From JACCXJ01 sp052387115 (GTDB lineage: Bacteria > Pseudomonadota > Gammaproteobacteria > JACCXJ01): DNA of 7,815 nt. The stretch lies in the NCBI GenBank assembly GCA_052387115.1, contig JBQTJM010000237.1, positions 1 to 7,815 on the forward strand. Direction: 5' to 3'. The position numbers and the translations under genes were made by a program. The notes under the pieces are model-generated. The model worked only from the letters and a program-made list of their open reading frames with translations, searched no databases and was not told where the DNA came from. Below, in pieces: positions 1 to 5,875 of the stretch. Each line of letters opens with the position of its first letter. The stretch's first letter is position 1.

Positions 1-100
1 CGATGGCGAGGCTCGTCCCGATGGCGGCGATGGCGGCCGTGATCCATGCGGATCGAAGTCTCGCCGGCCTCGGGGGTCGAGCCGGGAGGCTGTGCGGCAT
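1..100 (-). CDS. Probable exported or membrane protein, N-terminal fragment (runs off window)
   Basis: Reading leftwards from an ATG at 100-98 there is an open frame of 33 codons with no stop before the window edge. The product starts MPHSLPARPPRPARLR and continues into the hydrophobic run AWITAAIAAIGTSLAI. A basic N-terminus followed by about 16 apolar residues is the layout of a Sec signal peptide or an N-terminal membrane anchor. The frame is divergent from the kinase gene that starts near 182. A GGAGG lies at 127-123 on this strand but about 22 bases before the ATG, too far for an ideal ribosome binding site. No family can be assigned from so little sequence. The plus-strand frames across the same bases give arginine- and proline-rich products that look like noise. 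The call rests on the signal-like N-terminus alone. Confidence 0.42.
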   Translation of the reverse strand, partial: MPHSLPARPPRPARLRSAWITAAIAAIGTSLAI

Positions 101-143
101 TCGTCGGCAGCGCCCGGGGTCGCCTCCGGACGACCACCCGGGG

Positions 144-151
144 TTTATACT
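144..151. promoter_or_regulatory. Candidate bidirectional -10 element between the divergent genes
   Basis: The octamer TTTATACT is the only AT-rich spot in the GC-rich gap between the minus-strand frame (start at 100) and the kinase gene (start near 182). Read on plus it holds TATACT (146-151), and read on minus it holds TATAAA, so it could act as a -10 box in either direction. It lies about 30 bases before the chosen kinase start and about 44 before the minus-strand start, both plausible leader lengths. No recognisable -35 hexamer sits at the right distance on either strand, so this is a weak call. Confidence 0.25.
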
Positions 152-181
152 GGCCGGGTCCCAATCTCCTGGCCCAGGTCC

Positions 182-2485
182 GTGCCCGACTCCGTGCGTA
201 TCCCCCTCCCGCCCGGCGAGCCGCTCCTCTGGTACCGGATCTCCGCAGTTCTGGGCCGAGGGCGCTCGGGGTTCACGTATGTCGCCCGCGACCTGACCCT
301 GGACCGCGAGGTCGTGATCAAGGAGTGCCTGCCCGAGGGAATTGCAGCCCGGTCGGAAGGCAGCGCCGTCCGTCCCCTGGCCGCCGGGGAGGAGGTGTGT
401 GCCGAGGCGCGGCGCGCCTTTATCGCTGCGGCGCATGGGGTTGCGATCGCCAAGGGCGCGCACCTCGTAGGGATGCTGAATGCCTTCGAGGCCAACGGTA
501 CGGCCTATGCCGTGATGGAGCGCGAAGAGGGAACGGACCTCGCGGAGCTGGCGCACTCGGGCCCGCTTTCCGCGGGACAGCTCCTCGCGATCGCGGAGGG
601 CATCCTGGGGGCGCTGGAGCGGCTACATCGGGCGGGCGTGATCCACGGTGACGTGAAGCCCGTGAACCTGCGCGTCGGGCCTGGGCCGACGGCGGTCCTG
701 GTGGACTTCGGGGTTGCTGCCCCGCCTGGTGGCCGACATCCGAACGCGGCGCTCCAATTCGGTCCGAACCCGTATGCCCCGATGGAGCTCTACTACGAGG
801 ATCCTGAGCTCAGGGGCCCCTGGACCGACGTCTATGGACTGGCGGGGGCGTTCTATACCGTCGTGACGGGCAGGACCCCAGCGCCAGCGTTGGACCGAAG
901 TCACGCGGTCCTCCAGGGAGCCCCCGATCCGCTGGAACCCGCGGTCAGGGCGGCCGCCGCTGCCTATCCCGCGGAGTTCCTGCAGGCCATCGACCATGGG
1001 CTCGGATTTACGCCGACCCAGCGGCCTATGTCGGTCGCGGCGTATCGGGACGAGCTGGTGCGAGCCGCCTGCGGTAAGGACCAGGCGCAGCTCCCCCTCG
1101 CCCCGATCTACCGAGACCGCGGAGGCCCCGGTCCGCCGCGGCGCAAGCGGCGGCGCCCCTACCCGTTGACGGGTGTGATCCTCGCTATCGTCGTTGGCGT
1201 CGCAGGCTACTGGCCCACGGTACTCTGGGATGAACCGCCGGCCCCGGAGGGCGACCCGACCGCCTCGACCCCGGCGCCTTCGGCCGCCCCTCGCGAGAGC
1301 AGAGCGGGACCGCGCAGCTCGGATGCGGCCCCGGCCCGGCCCGGAAACCTGGTGACCGGGCCGGACGCGCTAGGACGCGAGGCCGAGGCCGCTGACCTGC
1401 TCGCCGCTGCAGAGATCGACTTGAAAGCGGACCGACTCGTGTTACCCCAAGGCGAAAACGCCCTGGCCAAGTACGAAGCCGTGCTCCGGCAGGAGCCCGA
1501 GCATCCGCGGGCCCGCGAGGGCAAGGAACGCATCCTGGCTCGCTTACTCGAGCTTGCGGGGGCCTCTTCCGAGGCCGGGTCCTGGGAGCAAGCGGAGACC
1601 TATCTCGACCAGGCCGTCCGGGCAGCGGCGGGCTCGGAAGCCGTGGCGCGCGAGCGCGAAACCTTGCGCGGTCGCCGGCTGGAGGCGGAGCGCGAGCGGA
1701 TCGCTACGGAGGTTCGACTCGCCGAAGGGCGCCACCTGTTCGAGAAGCTCGTCGCCCTCTCCTGGGAGGCGATCGATGGCGGGAACTGGCCGAGGGCGGA
1801 GGCTTATCTGACGCCGGCCGCCTCGATACCGGGGGCTTCGGAGGCAGAGTTGGACCGCTTGCGGGATGTGCTTGCGGCACGCAAGGCCGAGGAGGCGCAG
1901 CGCGGACGGGAGGCGCAACGCGCGGAGGGGGCGCGCCGGCGCGCCCGCGAGCTGGCGGAGCGCGTGGCGCGGGCCATGGACGAAGGGGAATGGAACCGCG
2001 CGGAGGCTCATCTCGACGAGCTCGCCTCCCGTAGCCCACGATCGGCGCAGCTTGCAAGGTTACGCAACGAGCTATCTTCCCGCAGGGCTCCCGAGCCGCC
2101 GGCAGGGCCACCGGACGGTCACGCGGACCACGGCGACCTGCCAGGGCCGGCCGCGACCGTGGCGATCCTGGAAGCGGCCCCGACACGAGCGCTGGTGCGA
2201 CCCGGGGACACGATCGAGTTTTACACCCGCTTCAACCTCGTCCCCCCGCCCGGCCGGCCGGACGCCCAGGTGGAGGCCACCTGGGTTCTGAAACGCGATG
2301 GCCGAAGCCTCGGGCAACCGGGCGCCACGACGGCCTTCGCGAAGGCCGGGATCGGGACGCTCTCTACGGCGCTCACCCTCCCGGTGGGGACCGCTCCGGG
2401 GCGCTATACGGTCGAGCACCGCATCGAGACCGAGAGCGGTCGGGACGACAGCGCAAGCTCGCAATTCTCGGTAGCCCCGCGTTGA
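182..2485 (+). CDS. Membrane-anchored serine/threonine protein kinase with periplasmic 68-residue repeats
   Basis: A Hanks-type kinase of 767 residues from the GTG at 182; GTG 194 is also possible. The frame stays open up to GTG 92, but that start would overlap the divergent frame ending at 100, and kinase-like sequence only begins near 182. Kinase domain, residues about 15-295: glycine-rich loop GRGRSG (25-30), ATP-binding Lys47, probable helix-C Glu75, catalytic loop HGDVKPVN (155-162, with Gly in place of the usual Arg of HRD), DFG (175-177), PYAPMEL activation-segment end (197-203), Asp216 and the late Arg281. A basic stretch RRKRRR (320-325) precedes one membrane helix (about 329-345), which places the kinase in the cytoplasm and the rest in the periplasm. 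After a Pro/Ala-rich linker come charged helical repeats (W468, W536 and W604 at equal spacing) and a beta-rich C-terminal domain (about 660-767). The catalytic residues are intact, so activity is expected. The substrate and signal are unknown. Confidence 0.85.
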   Translation: MPDSVRIPLPPGEPLLWYRISAVLGRGRSGFTYVARDLTLDREVVIKECLPEGIAARSEGSAVRPLAAGEEVCAEARRAFIAAAHGVAIAKGAHLVGMLNAFEANGTAYAVMEREEGTDLAELAHSGPLSAGQLLAIAEGILGALERLHRAGVIHGDVKPVNLRVGPGPTAVLVDFGVAAPPGGRHPNAALQFGPNPYAPMELYYEDPELRGPWTDVYGLAGAFYTVVTGRTPAPALDRSHAVLQGAPDPLEPAVRAAAAAYPAEFLQAIDHGLGFTPTQRPMSVAAYRDELVRAACGKDQAQLPLAPIYRDRGGPGPPRRKRRRPYPLTGVILAIVVGVAGYWPTVLWDEPPAPEGDPTASTPAPSAAPRESRAGPRSSDAAPARPGNLVTGPDALGREAEAADLLAAAEIDLKADRLVLPQGENALAKYEAVLRQEPEHPRAREGKERILARLLELAGASSEAGSWEQAETYLDQAVRAAAGSEAVARERETLRGRRLEAERERIATEVRLAEGRHLFEKLVALSWEAIDGGNWPRAEAYLTPAASIPGASEAELDRLRDVLAARKAEEAQRGREAQRAEGARRRARELAERVARAMDEGEWNRAEAHLDELASRSPRSAQLARLRNELSSRRAPEPPAGPPDGHADHGDLPGPAATVAILEAAPTRALVRPGDTIEFYTRFNLVPPPGRPDAQVEATWVLKRDGRSLGQPGATTAFAKAGIGTLSTALTLPVGTAPGRYTVEHRIETESGRDDSASSQFSVAPR
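1568..2090 (+). repeat. Three in-register 68-residue coding repeats in the kinase periplasmic region
   Basis: The pattern A-x(3)-G-x-W-x(2)-AE-x(2)-L occurs three times, as GSWEQAETYL, GNWPRAEAYL and GEWNRAEAHL. The tryptophan codons lie at 1583, 1787 and 1991, exactly 204 bases apart each time. Each copy is followed by a Ser- or Ala-containing turn and an arginine-rich helix such as LRGRR, LRDVLAARK or LRNELSSRR. The pattern resembles tetratricopeptide-like helical hairpins extended by a coiled-coil arm. The DNA has diverged between copies, so this is an old protein repeat, not a recent tandem duplication. Confidence 0.65.
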
Positions 2486-2540
2486 GCCTGGGCGTGAAAA
2501 CCGGTTCTTGCCGCCCTGCCGTCAGGTCGCCCTGTCGTAT

Positions 2541-2565
2541 AGAAGTACTGGGGTGCTGGACTTCT
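2541..2565. terminator. Weak candidate hairpin between convergent kinase gene and rhlB
   Basis: AGAAGT (2541-2546) pairs with ACTTCT (2560-2565) across a 13-base loop, in the 94-base gap between the two convergent stop codons. Only six pairs with a large loop and no clear run of T on either strand make it a poor intrinsic terminator. It is simply the best inverted repeat seen in the gap. The two genes may instead rely on Rho. Confidence 0.22.
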
Positions 2566-2579
2566 TATGACTACCGGGC

Positions 2580-3821
2580 CTAGGCGGCGCGCCGGTGCCG
2601 GGGGCTGCGGCGGTGGGACGCTCGGGCGCCGGCCGGCGTCGGCGGGGGGACCAGGAGGTCCTCGGGGACCGGCAGGACCGGGATCTTGTGACCGATGAAG
2701 GCCTCGATCTCCGCCAGGGAATAAACGAACTCCTCGCACGCCAGACTGATCGCCTGACCGCTCGCCCCGGCCCGTGCGGTGCGGCCGATCCGATGGACAT
2801 AGTCCTCGGCGTTTTGAGGCAGGTCGTAGTTGAAAACGTGTGTCACGTCGGGGATGTGCAAGCCCCGCGCGGCGACGTCGGTCGCCACCAGGAACGGGAG
2901 ATCGCCCTTTCCGAATCGGGAGATGAGTTGCTCGCGTTTGCGCTGAGGCACATCGCCGGACACGAGGCCCGCCTCGAGCCCGGCCCGGGACAGGCGCTCG
3001 GTGATGTATTCCGCGGCCCGCTTGGTATTGACGAAGATCAGGGTGCGCGGCTCGGGGAGCGCGCGCAGTAGGTTCCAGAGCACGGACAGCTTCTCGCGGC
3101 TCTCGACGTGATAGAGCCGCTGGCTGACCGTGTCGACGGTCACCTTGTCCGGCTCGATGGCGACCATCTGCGGGTTGTTCATGTGCTCGTAGGCGAGCTC
3201 GTGCACGCGACAGGACAGGGTCGCGGAAAACAGCATGGACAGGCGCTCTTCCGGTTTCGGCATGCGGCGCAACAGATAGCGCAGATCGCGGATGAACCCC
3301 AAGTCGAACATGCGGTCGGCCTCATCGATCACCGCGACCTCGATGGCGCGCAGGTCCAGGGCCCGCTGTTTGAAGTAGTCGATGAGCCTTCCGGGCGTTC
3401 CGACCAGGAGATCGACGCCGGACAGGAGCATGTCGCGCTGTTTCTCGTAATCGATGCCCCCGTACACCAAACCCATACGGATGCCGGTGAGCCGACCGAG
3501 TGTAACGGCGTCCTGATGGATCTGGATGGCCAGCTCGCGGGTCGGGGCGATGACGATGGCACGGGGCGGGTGGGGGGGCGGGCGCTCGCTTCTGCCGGCA
3601 TGGCGCAGGAGCCGCTCACAAGCGGCCAGCACGAATGCGGCGGTCTTGCCGGTGCCGGTCTGCGCCTGGCCCGCGACGTCCTGGCCGGCGAGGAGCAGCG
3701 GGAGGGCCTCGGCCTGAATCGGAGTACAGTATTCGAACCCGGCGGCGTGCAAGGCCCGCAGGAGCCGTGGGTCGAGCCCGAGTGTCACGAACGGGGTTCG
3801 GGTGAGGTGTGTCTGGTCCAT
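2580..3821 (-). CDS. rhlB: ATP-dependent DEAD-box RNA helicase RhlB
   Basis: A 413-residue DEAD-box helicase; in E. coli RhlB unwinds structured RNA for RNase E within the degradosome. Motifs in order: Q motif with Phe and Gln (about 11-36), motif I AQTGTGKT (53-60), Ia PTRELA (93-98), Ib TPGR (142-145), II DEAD (166-169), III SAT (199-201), IV LIFVNT (261-266), V ATDVAARG (313-320) and VI HRIGRTARAG (343-352). The start MDQTHL, the ADRMFDLGFI stretch and the SLACEE/FIGHKIPV end closely match E. coli RhlB (421 residues), including a short basic Pro/Arg-rich tail. The frame is open upstream to 3989, but that start would cross trxA and lacks family resemblance. No good Shine-Dalgarno precedes ATG 3821, so initiation may be weak. 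The gene is divergent from trxA and rho, as in enterobacteria. It could be confused with RhlE or SrmB from the core motifs alone, but the tail and neighbours support RhlB. Confidence 0.95.
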   Translation of the reverse strand: MDQTHLTRTPFVTLGLDPRLLRALHAAGFEYCTPIQAEALPLLLAGQDVAGQAQTGTGKTAAFVLAACERLLRHAGRSERPPPHPPRAIVIAPTRELAIQIHQDAVTLGRLTGIRMGLVYGGIDYEKQRDMLLSGVDLLVGTPGRLIDYFKQRALDLRAIEVAVIDEADRMFDLGFIRDLRYLLRRMPKPEERLSMLFSATLSCRVHELAYEHMNNPQMVAIEPDKVTVDTVSQRLYHVESREKLSVLWNLLRALPEPRTLIFVNTKRAAEYITERLSRAGLEAGLVSGDVPQRKREQLISRFGKGDLPFLVATDVAARGLHIPDVTHVFNYDLPQNAEDYVHRIGRTARAGASGQAISLACEEFVYSLAEIEAFIGHKIPVLPVPEDLLVPPPTPAGARASHRRSPRHRRAA

Positions 3822-3975
3822 GAGCCAACTAGCATAACCCAATCGCGGGTCCGTGTGGGCTTGCCCAGAGCGGACTTTCCCCCTGAGTCGACTTGCCCAG
3901 GGTAGACTTGCATTCTGTGGGGTGTTCGGCCCACAATGGATCAAACGACAAGACGCGGGGGTGGGATCAGGCGGG
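3822..3975. promoter_or_regulatory. rhlB/trxA divergent control region
   Basis: These 154 bases must hold the promoters of both rhlB (leftward) and trxA (rightward). TATGCT on the minus strand (3836-3831) could be an rhlB -10, but it would give an almost leaderless transcript. TAGACT (3903-3908) or CACAAT (3932-3937) could be a trxA -10, without a convincing -35. The clearest structure is the repeated heptamer described as its own feature. The trxA ribosome binding site is the AGGCGGG just before ATG 3976, at short spacing. Confidence 0.5.
3858..3911 (+). repeat. Four-copy heptamer array (GRCTTKC) in the rhlB/trxA control region
   Basis: Four related heptamers occur: GGCTTGC (3858-3864), GACTTTC (3873-3879), GACTTGC (3890-3896) and GACTTGC (3905-3911), with start-to-start spacings of 15, 17 and 15 bases. 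Equivalently, a 20-base unit starting CTTGCCCAG is present at 3860-3879 and again at 3892-3911, 32 bases apart, with 16 of 20 positions identical. A 32-base period is close to three helical turns, so bound proteins would sit on the same face of the DNA. It may be an operator array or a duplicated promoter segment; no known regulator is recognised. Confidence 0.5.
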
Positions 3976-4302
3976 ATGAGCGAGCACATGCTGCATGTGA
4001 CCGACGACAGCTTCGAGGACGACGTACTGAACTCAGAGCTCCCGGTCCTCGTAGACTATTGGGCCGAATGGTGTGCGCCGTGCCGGGCGATCGCCCCGCT
4101 CTTGGACGACATCTCCCACGAGTACGAAGCGCGGCTCAAAGTAGCCAAGCTCAATGTGGATGAGAACCCCAAGACGCCACCCAAGTACGGCATCCGGGGG
4201 ATCCCGACCTTGATGATCTTCAAGGAGGGCAGCGTCGAAGGGACGAAGGTGGGGTCTCTGTCGAAATCCCAGCTCATGGCATTTATCGACAGCCATATCT
4301 AG
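3976..4302 (+). CDS. trxA: Thioredoxin 1 (TrxA)
   Basis: A 108-residue thioredoxin, the same length class as E. coli TrxA (109), reducing protein disulfides in the cytoplasm with electrons from thioredoxin reductase. The start MSEHMLHVTDDSF aligns with the E. coli start, which fixes ATG 3976 over the longer open frame from 3853. Visible key residues are the buried Asp27, the redox motif WCAPC with Cys33 and Cys36, the cis-proline Pro77 in GIRGIPT, and the VGSLSK segment near the end. The redox motif has Ala where the classical sequence is CGPC; both cysteines and the proline are kept, so activity is expected. The gene is divergent from rhlB and lies directly upstream of rho, as in E. coli. 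No intrinsic terminator separates it from the rho leader, so read-through into rho is plausible. Confidence 0.96.
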   Translation: MSEHMLHVTDDSFEDDVLNSELPVLVDYWAEWCAPCRAIAPLLDDISHEYEARLKVAKLNVDENPKTPPKYGIRGIPTLMIFKEGSVEGTKVGSLSKSQLMAFIDSHI

Positions 4303-4571
4303 TCCTGACATATATAGCTCCGGTATCCACTCCCCAATCCCTGGTCGCACTATCCAATTCCATCTACCTGGTCCCAGAAACCGATCCTCACGAACCCAGT
4401 AGCACACAACCGCCGTGCCGTGTGTGCGGGGGCTGGACGTGCCCAAGACCGCGTGCTAGCGTAGCATCCGGAACGCATCCGCCTCCCCCGGTCATTCCGT
4501 CGAAGTCGCGGCTCTCCTCATCCCACGGATTGGGGTCTTTCCCGTATCTATCCCCGTCTAGCGGATTGACC
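4303..4571 (+). promoter_or_regulatory. rho leader with C-rich, G-poor tracts (candidate rut region)
   Basis: This 269-base gap between trxA and rho holds no convincing gene. By hand count, bases 4303-4420 contain 47 C and 18 G, and 4481-4560 contain 32 C and 17 G, in a genome where the two are otherwise about equal. The first stretch is unstructured and full of pyrimidine-C steps (TCC, CCC, ATCC). C-rich, G-poor RNA is what Rho loads on. E. coli rho is autoregulated by Rho-dependent termination in a leader of similar length, so a similar attenuator is a fair inference here. A small palindrome TGCTA-GCG-TAGCA lies at 4454-4466. No clear rhoL-like leader peptide was found, and no strong promoter is evident. 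Confidence 0.55.
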
Positions 4572-5831
4572 ATGAACCTGACCGAACTCAAGCAGAAACC
4601 TGCCTCCGATCTGATCCAACTCGCCGAGGGCCTGGGTCTCGAAGGCGTCGCGCGCTCCCGCAAGCAGGACGTCATCTTCGGTATTCTCAAGGCCCACGCC
4701 AAGAAGGGCGAGGACATCTCGGGCGACGGCGTCTTGGAGATCCTGCAAGATGGCTTCGGGTTCCTGCGTTCGGCGGATAGCTCTTATCTCGCCGGTCCCG
4801 ACGATATCTACGTGTCCCCGAGCCAGATCCGGCGCTTCAACCTCCGCACCGGCGACACCATCTCCGGGAAGATCCGGCCGCCCAAGGACGGCGAGCGCTA
4901 CTTCGCGCTCCTCAAGGTCAACGAGATCAACTTCGAGCCCCCCGAGGCGGCCAAGAACAAGGTCCTGTTCGAGAACCTGACCCCGCTGTTCGCCCATGAC
5001 CGCCTGAAGCTCGAGGTCGGCAACGGCACCACCGAGGACCTGACACCGAGGGTCATCGACCTCATGGCGCCCATCGGCAAGGGCCAGCGCGGCCTCATCG
5101 TGTCGCCCCCGAAGGCCGGAAAGACCATGATGCTGCAGGGCATCGCCCATTCGATCACGGGCAACCACCCGGAATGCTATGTCATCGTCCTGCTCATCGA
5201 CGAGCGCCCCGAGGAGGTAACGGAGATGGAGCGCTCGGTGCGCGGCGAGGTCATCTCCAGCACCTTCGACGAGCCCGCGACGCGCCATGTCCAGGTGGCC
5301 GAGATGGTGATCGACAAGGCCAAGCGCCTCGTCGAGCACAAGATGGACGTGGTCATCCTGCTCGATTCCATCACCCGCCTCGCGCGCGCCTACAACACCG
5401 TGGTGCCGGCCTCCGGCAAGGTCCTGACCGGTGGCGTGGACGCCAACGCCCTGCACAAGCCCAAGCGCTTTTTCGGCGCGGCGCGGAACATCGAGGAGGG
5501 CGGCAGCCTGACCATCATCGCCACGGCATTGATCGATACCGGGTCGAGAATGGACGACGTGATCTTCGAGGAGTTCAAGGGCACGGGAAACATGGAAATC
5601 CACCTCGACCGGCGCATCTACGATAAGCGCATCTTCCCGGCCATCAACATCAACCGTTCCGGGACGCGCCGCGAAGAGCTGTTGACGGATCCGGACGAGC
5701 TTCAGAAGATGTGGATCCTCCGCAAGCTCCTGAACCCGATGGACGAGGTCGCCGCCATGGAGTTCCTGCTCGATCGCCTCAAGGTCACCAAGGTCAATTC
5801 GGAATTCTTCGATTCCATGAAGCGCGCCTGA
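4572..5831 (+). CDS. rho: Transcription termination factor Rho
   Basis: A hexameric RNA-dependent ATPase and translocase that ends transcription at C-rich untranslated RNA. The product is 419 residues from ATG 4572, exactly the E. coli length, so the open frame back to 4422 is ignored. Domains: N-terminal helical bundle (about 1-45), cold-shock-like primary RNA-binding domain with RNP1 DGFGFLR (60-66, Phe62 and Phe64), and RecA-like motor. Motor residues match E. coli numbering: P-loop PPKAGKT (179-185, Lys181 and Lys184), catalytic Glu211 in DERPEE, Walker B Asp265 in ILLDS, secondary-site Q-loop near 278-290, R-loop around 322-326 and arginine finger Arg366 in NRSGTR. No long insertion is present between the RNA-binding and motor domains, unlike Rho of many actinobacteria. 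A weak AGCGGA lies about six bases before the ATG. The gene is preceded by the C-rich leader and followed by a hairpin shared with sat. Confidence 0.98.
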   Translation: MNLTELKQKPASDLIQLAEGLGLEGVARSRKQDVIFGILKAHAKKGEDISGDGVLEILQDGFGFLRSADSSYLAGPDDIYVSPSQIRRFNLRTGDTISGKIRPPKDGERYFALLKVNEINFEPPEAAKNKVLFENLTPLFAHDRLKLEVGNGTTEDLTPRVIDLMAPIGKGQRGLIVSPPKAGKTMMLQGIAHSITGNHPECYVIVLLIDERPEEVTEMERSVRGEVISSTFDEPATRHVQVAEMVIDKAKRLVEHKMDVVILLDSITRLARAYNTVVPASGKVLTGGVDANALHKPKRFFGAARNIEEGGSLTIIATALIDTGSRMDDVIFEEFKGTGNMEIHLDRRIYDKRIFPAININRSGTRREELLTDPDELQKMWILRKLLNPMDEVAAMEFLLDRLKVTKVNSEFFDSMKRA

Positions 5832-5853
5832 GCGGCTAGCCCCGCAGGAGCGA

Positions 5854-5875
5854 AAGGCCGACCATCACCGGCCTT
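5854..5875. terminator. Terminator-like hairpin shared by convergent rho and sat
   Basis: AAGGCCG (5854-5860) pairs perfectly with CGGCCTT (5869-5875) over an eight-base loop. On plus it is followed by CTTCTTCC, and on minus by TTTCGC, so the T-tract is modest in both directions. It lies 22 bases after the rho stop. The sat stop codon (5867-5865) sits inside the loop, so the last sat codons lie within the hairpin. Best read as the rho terminator that may also serve sat. Confidence 0.6.

Noticed and set aside
92..181. N-terminal extension of the kinase to GTG 92
   Set aside because: The extra 30 residues are low-complexity, precede the kinase fold, cross the AT-rich promoter-like spot and would overlap the divergent frame.
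2512..2540. Imperfect tandem repeat GCCGCCCTGCCGT / GTCGCCCTGTCGT after the kinase gene
   Set aside because: Two short copies with two mismatches in GC-rich DNA are easily expected by chance.
3108..3905. 265-codon plus-strand open frame over rhlB
   Set aside because: Antisense shadow of the rhlB helicase motifs; no recognisable protein.
4420..4464. 14-codon frame in the rho leader as a possible rhoL-like leader peptide
   Set aside because: It starts with GTG, has no ribosome binding site and no resemblance to a known leader peptide.
4422..4571. N-terminal extension of Rho by 50 residues
   Set aside because: ATG 4572 gives exactly the family length and start; the extension is Pro/Ser-rich translation of the leader.
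4548..5603. 351-codon minus-strand open frame over rho
   Set aside because: Shadow of rho; composition is dominated by Asp, Leu, Val and Gly typical of antisense frames, with no start context.
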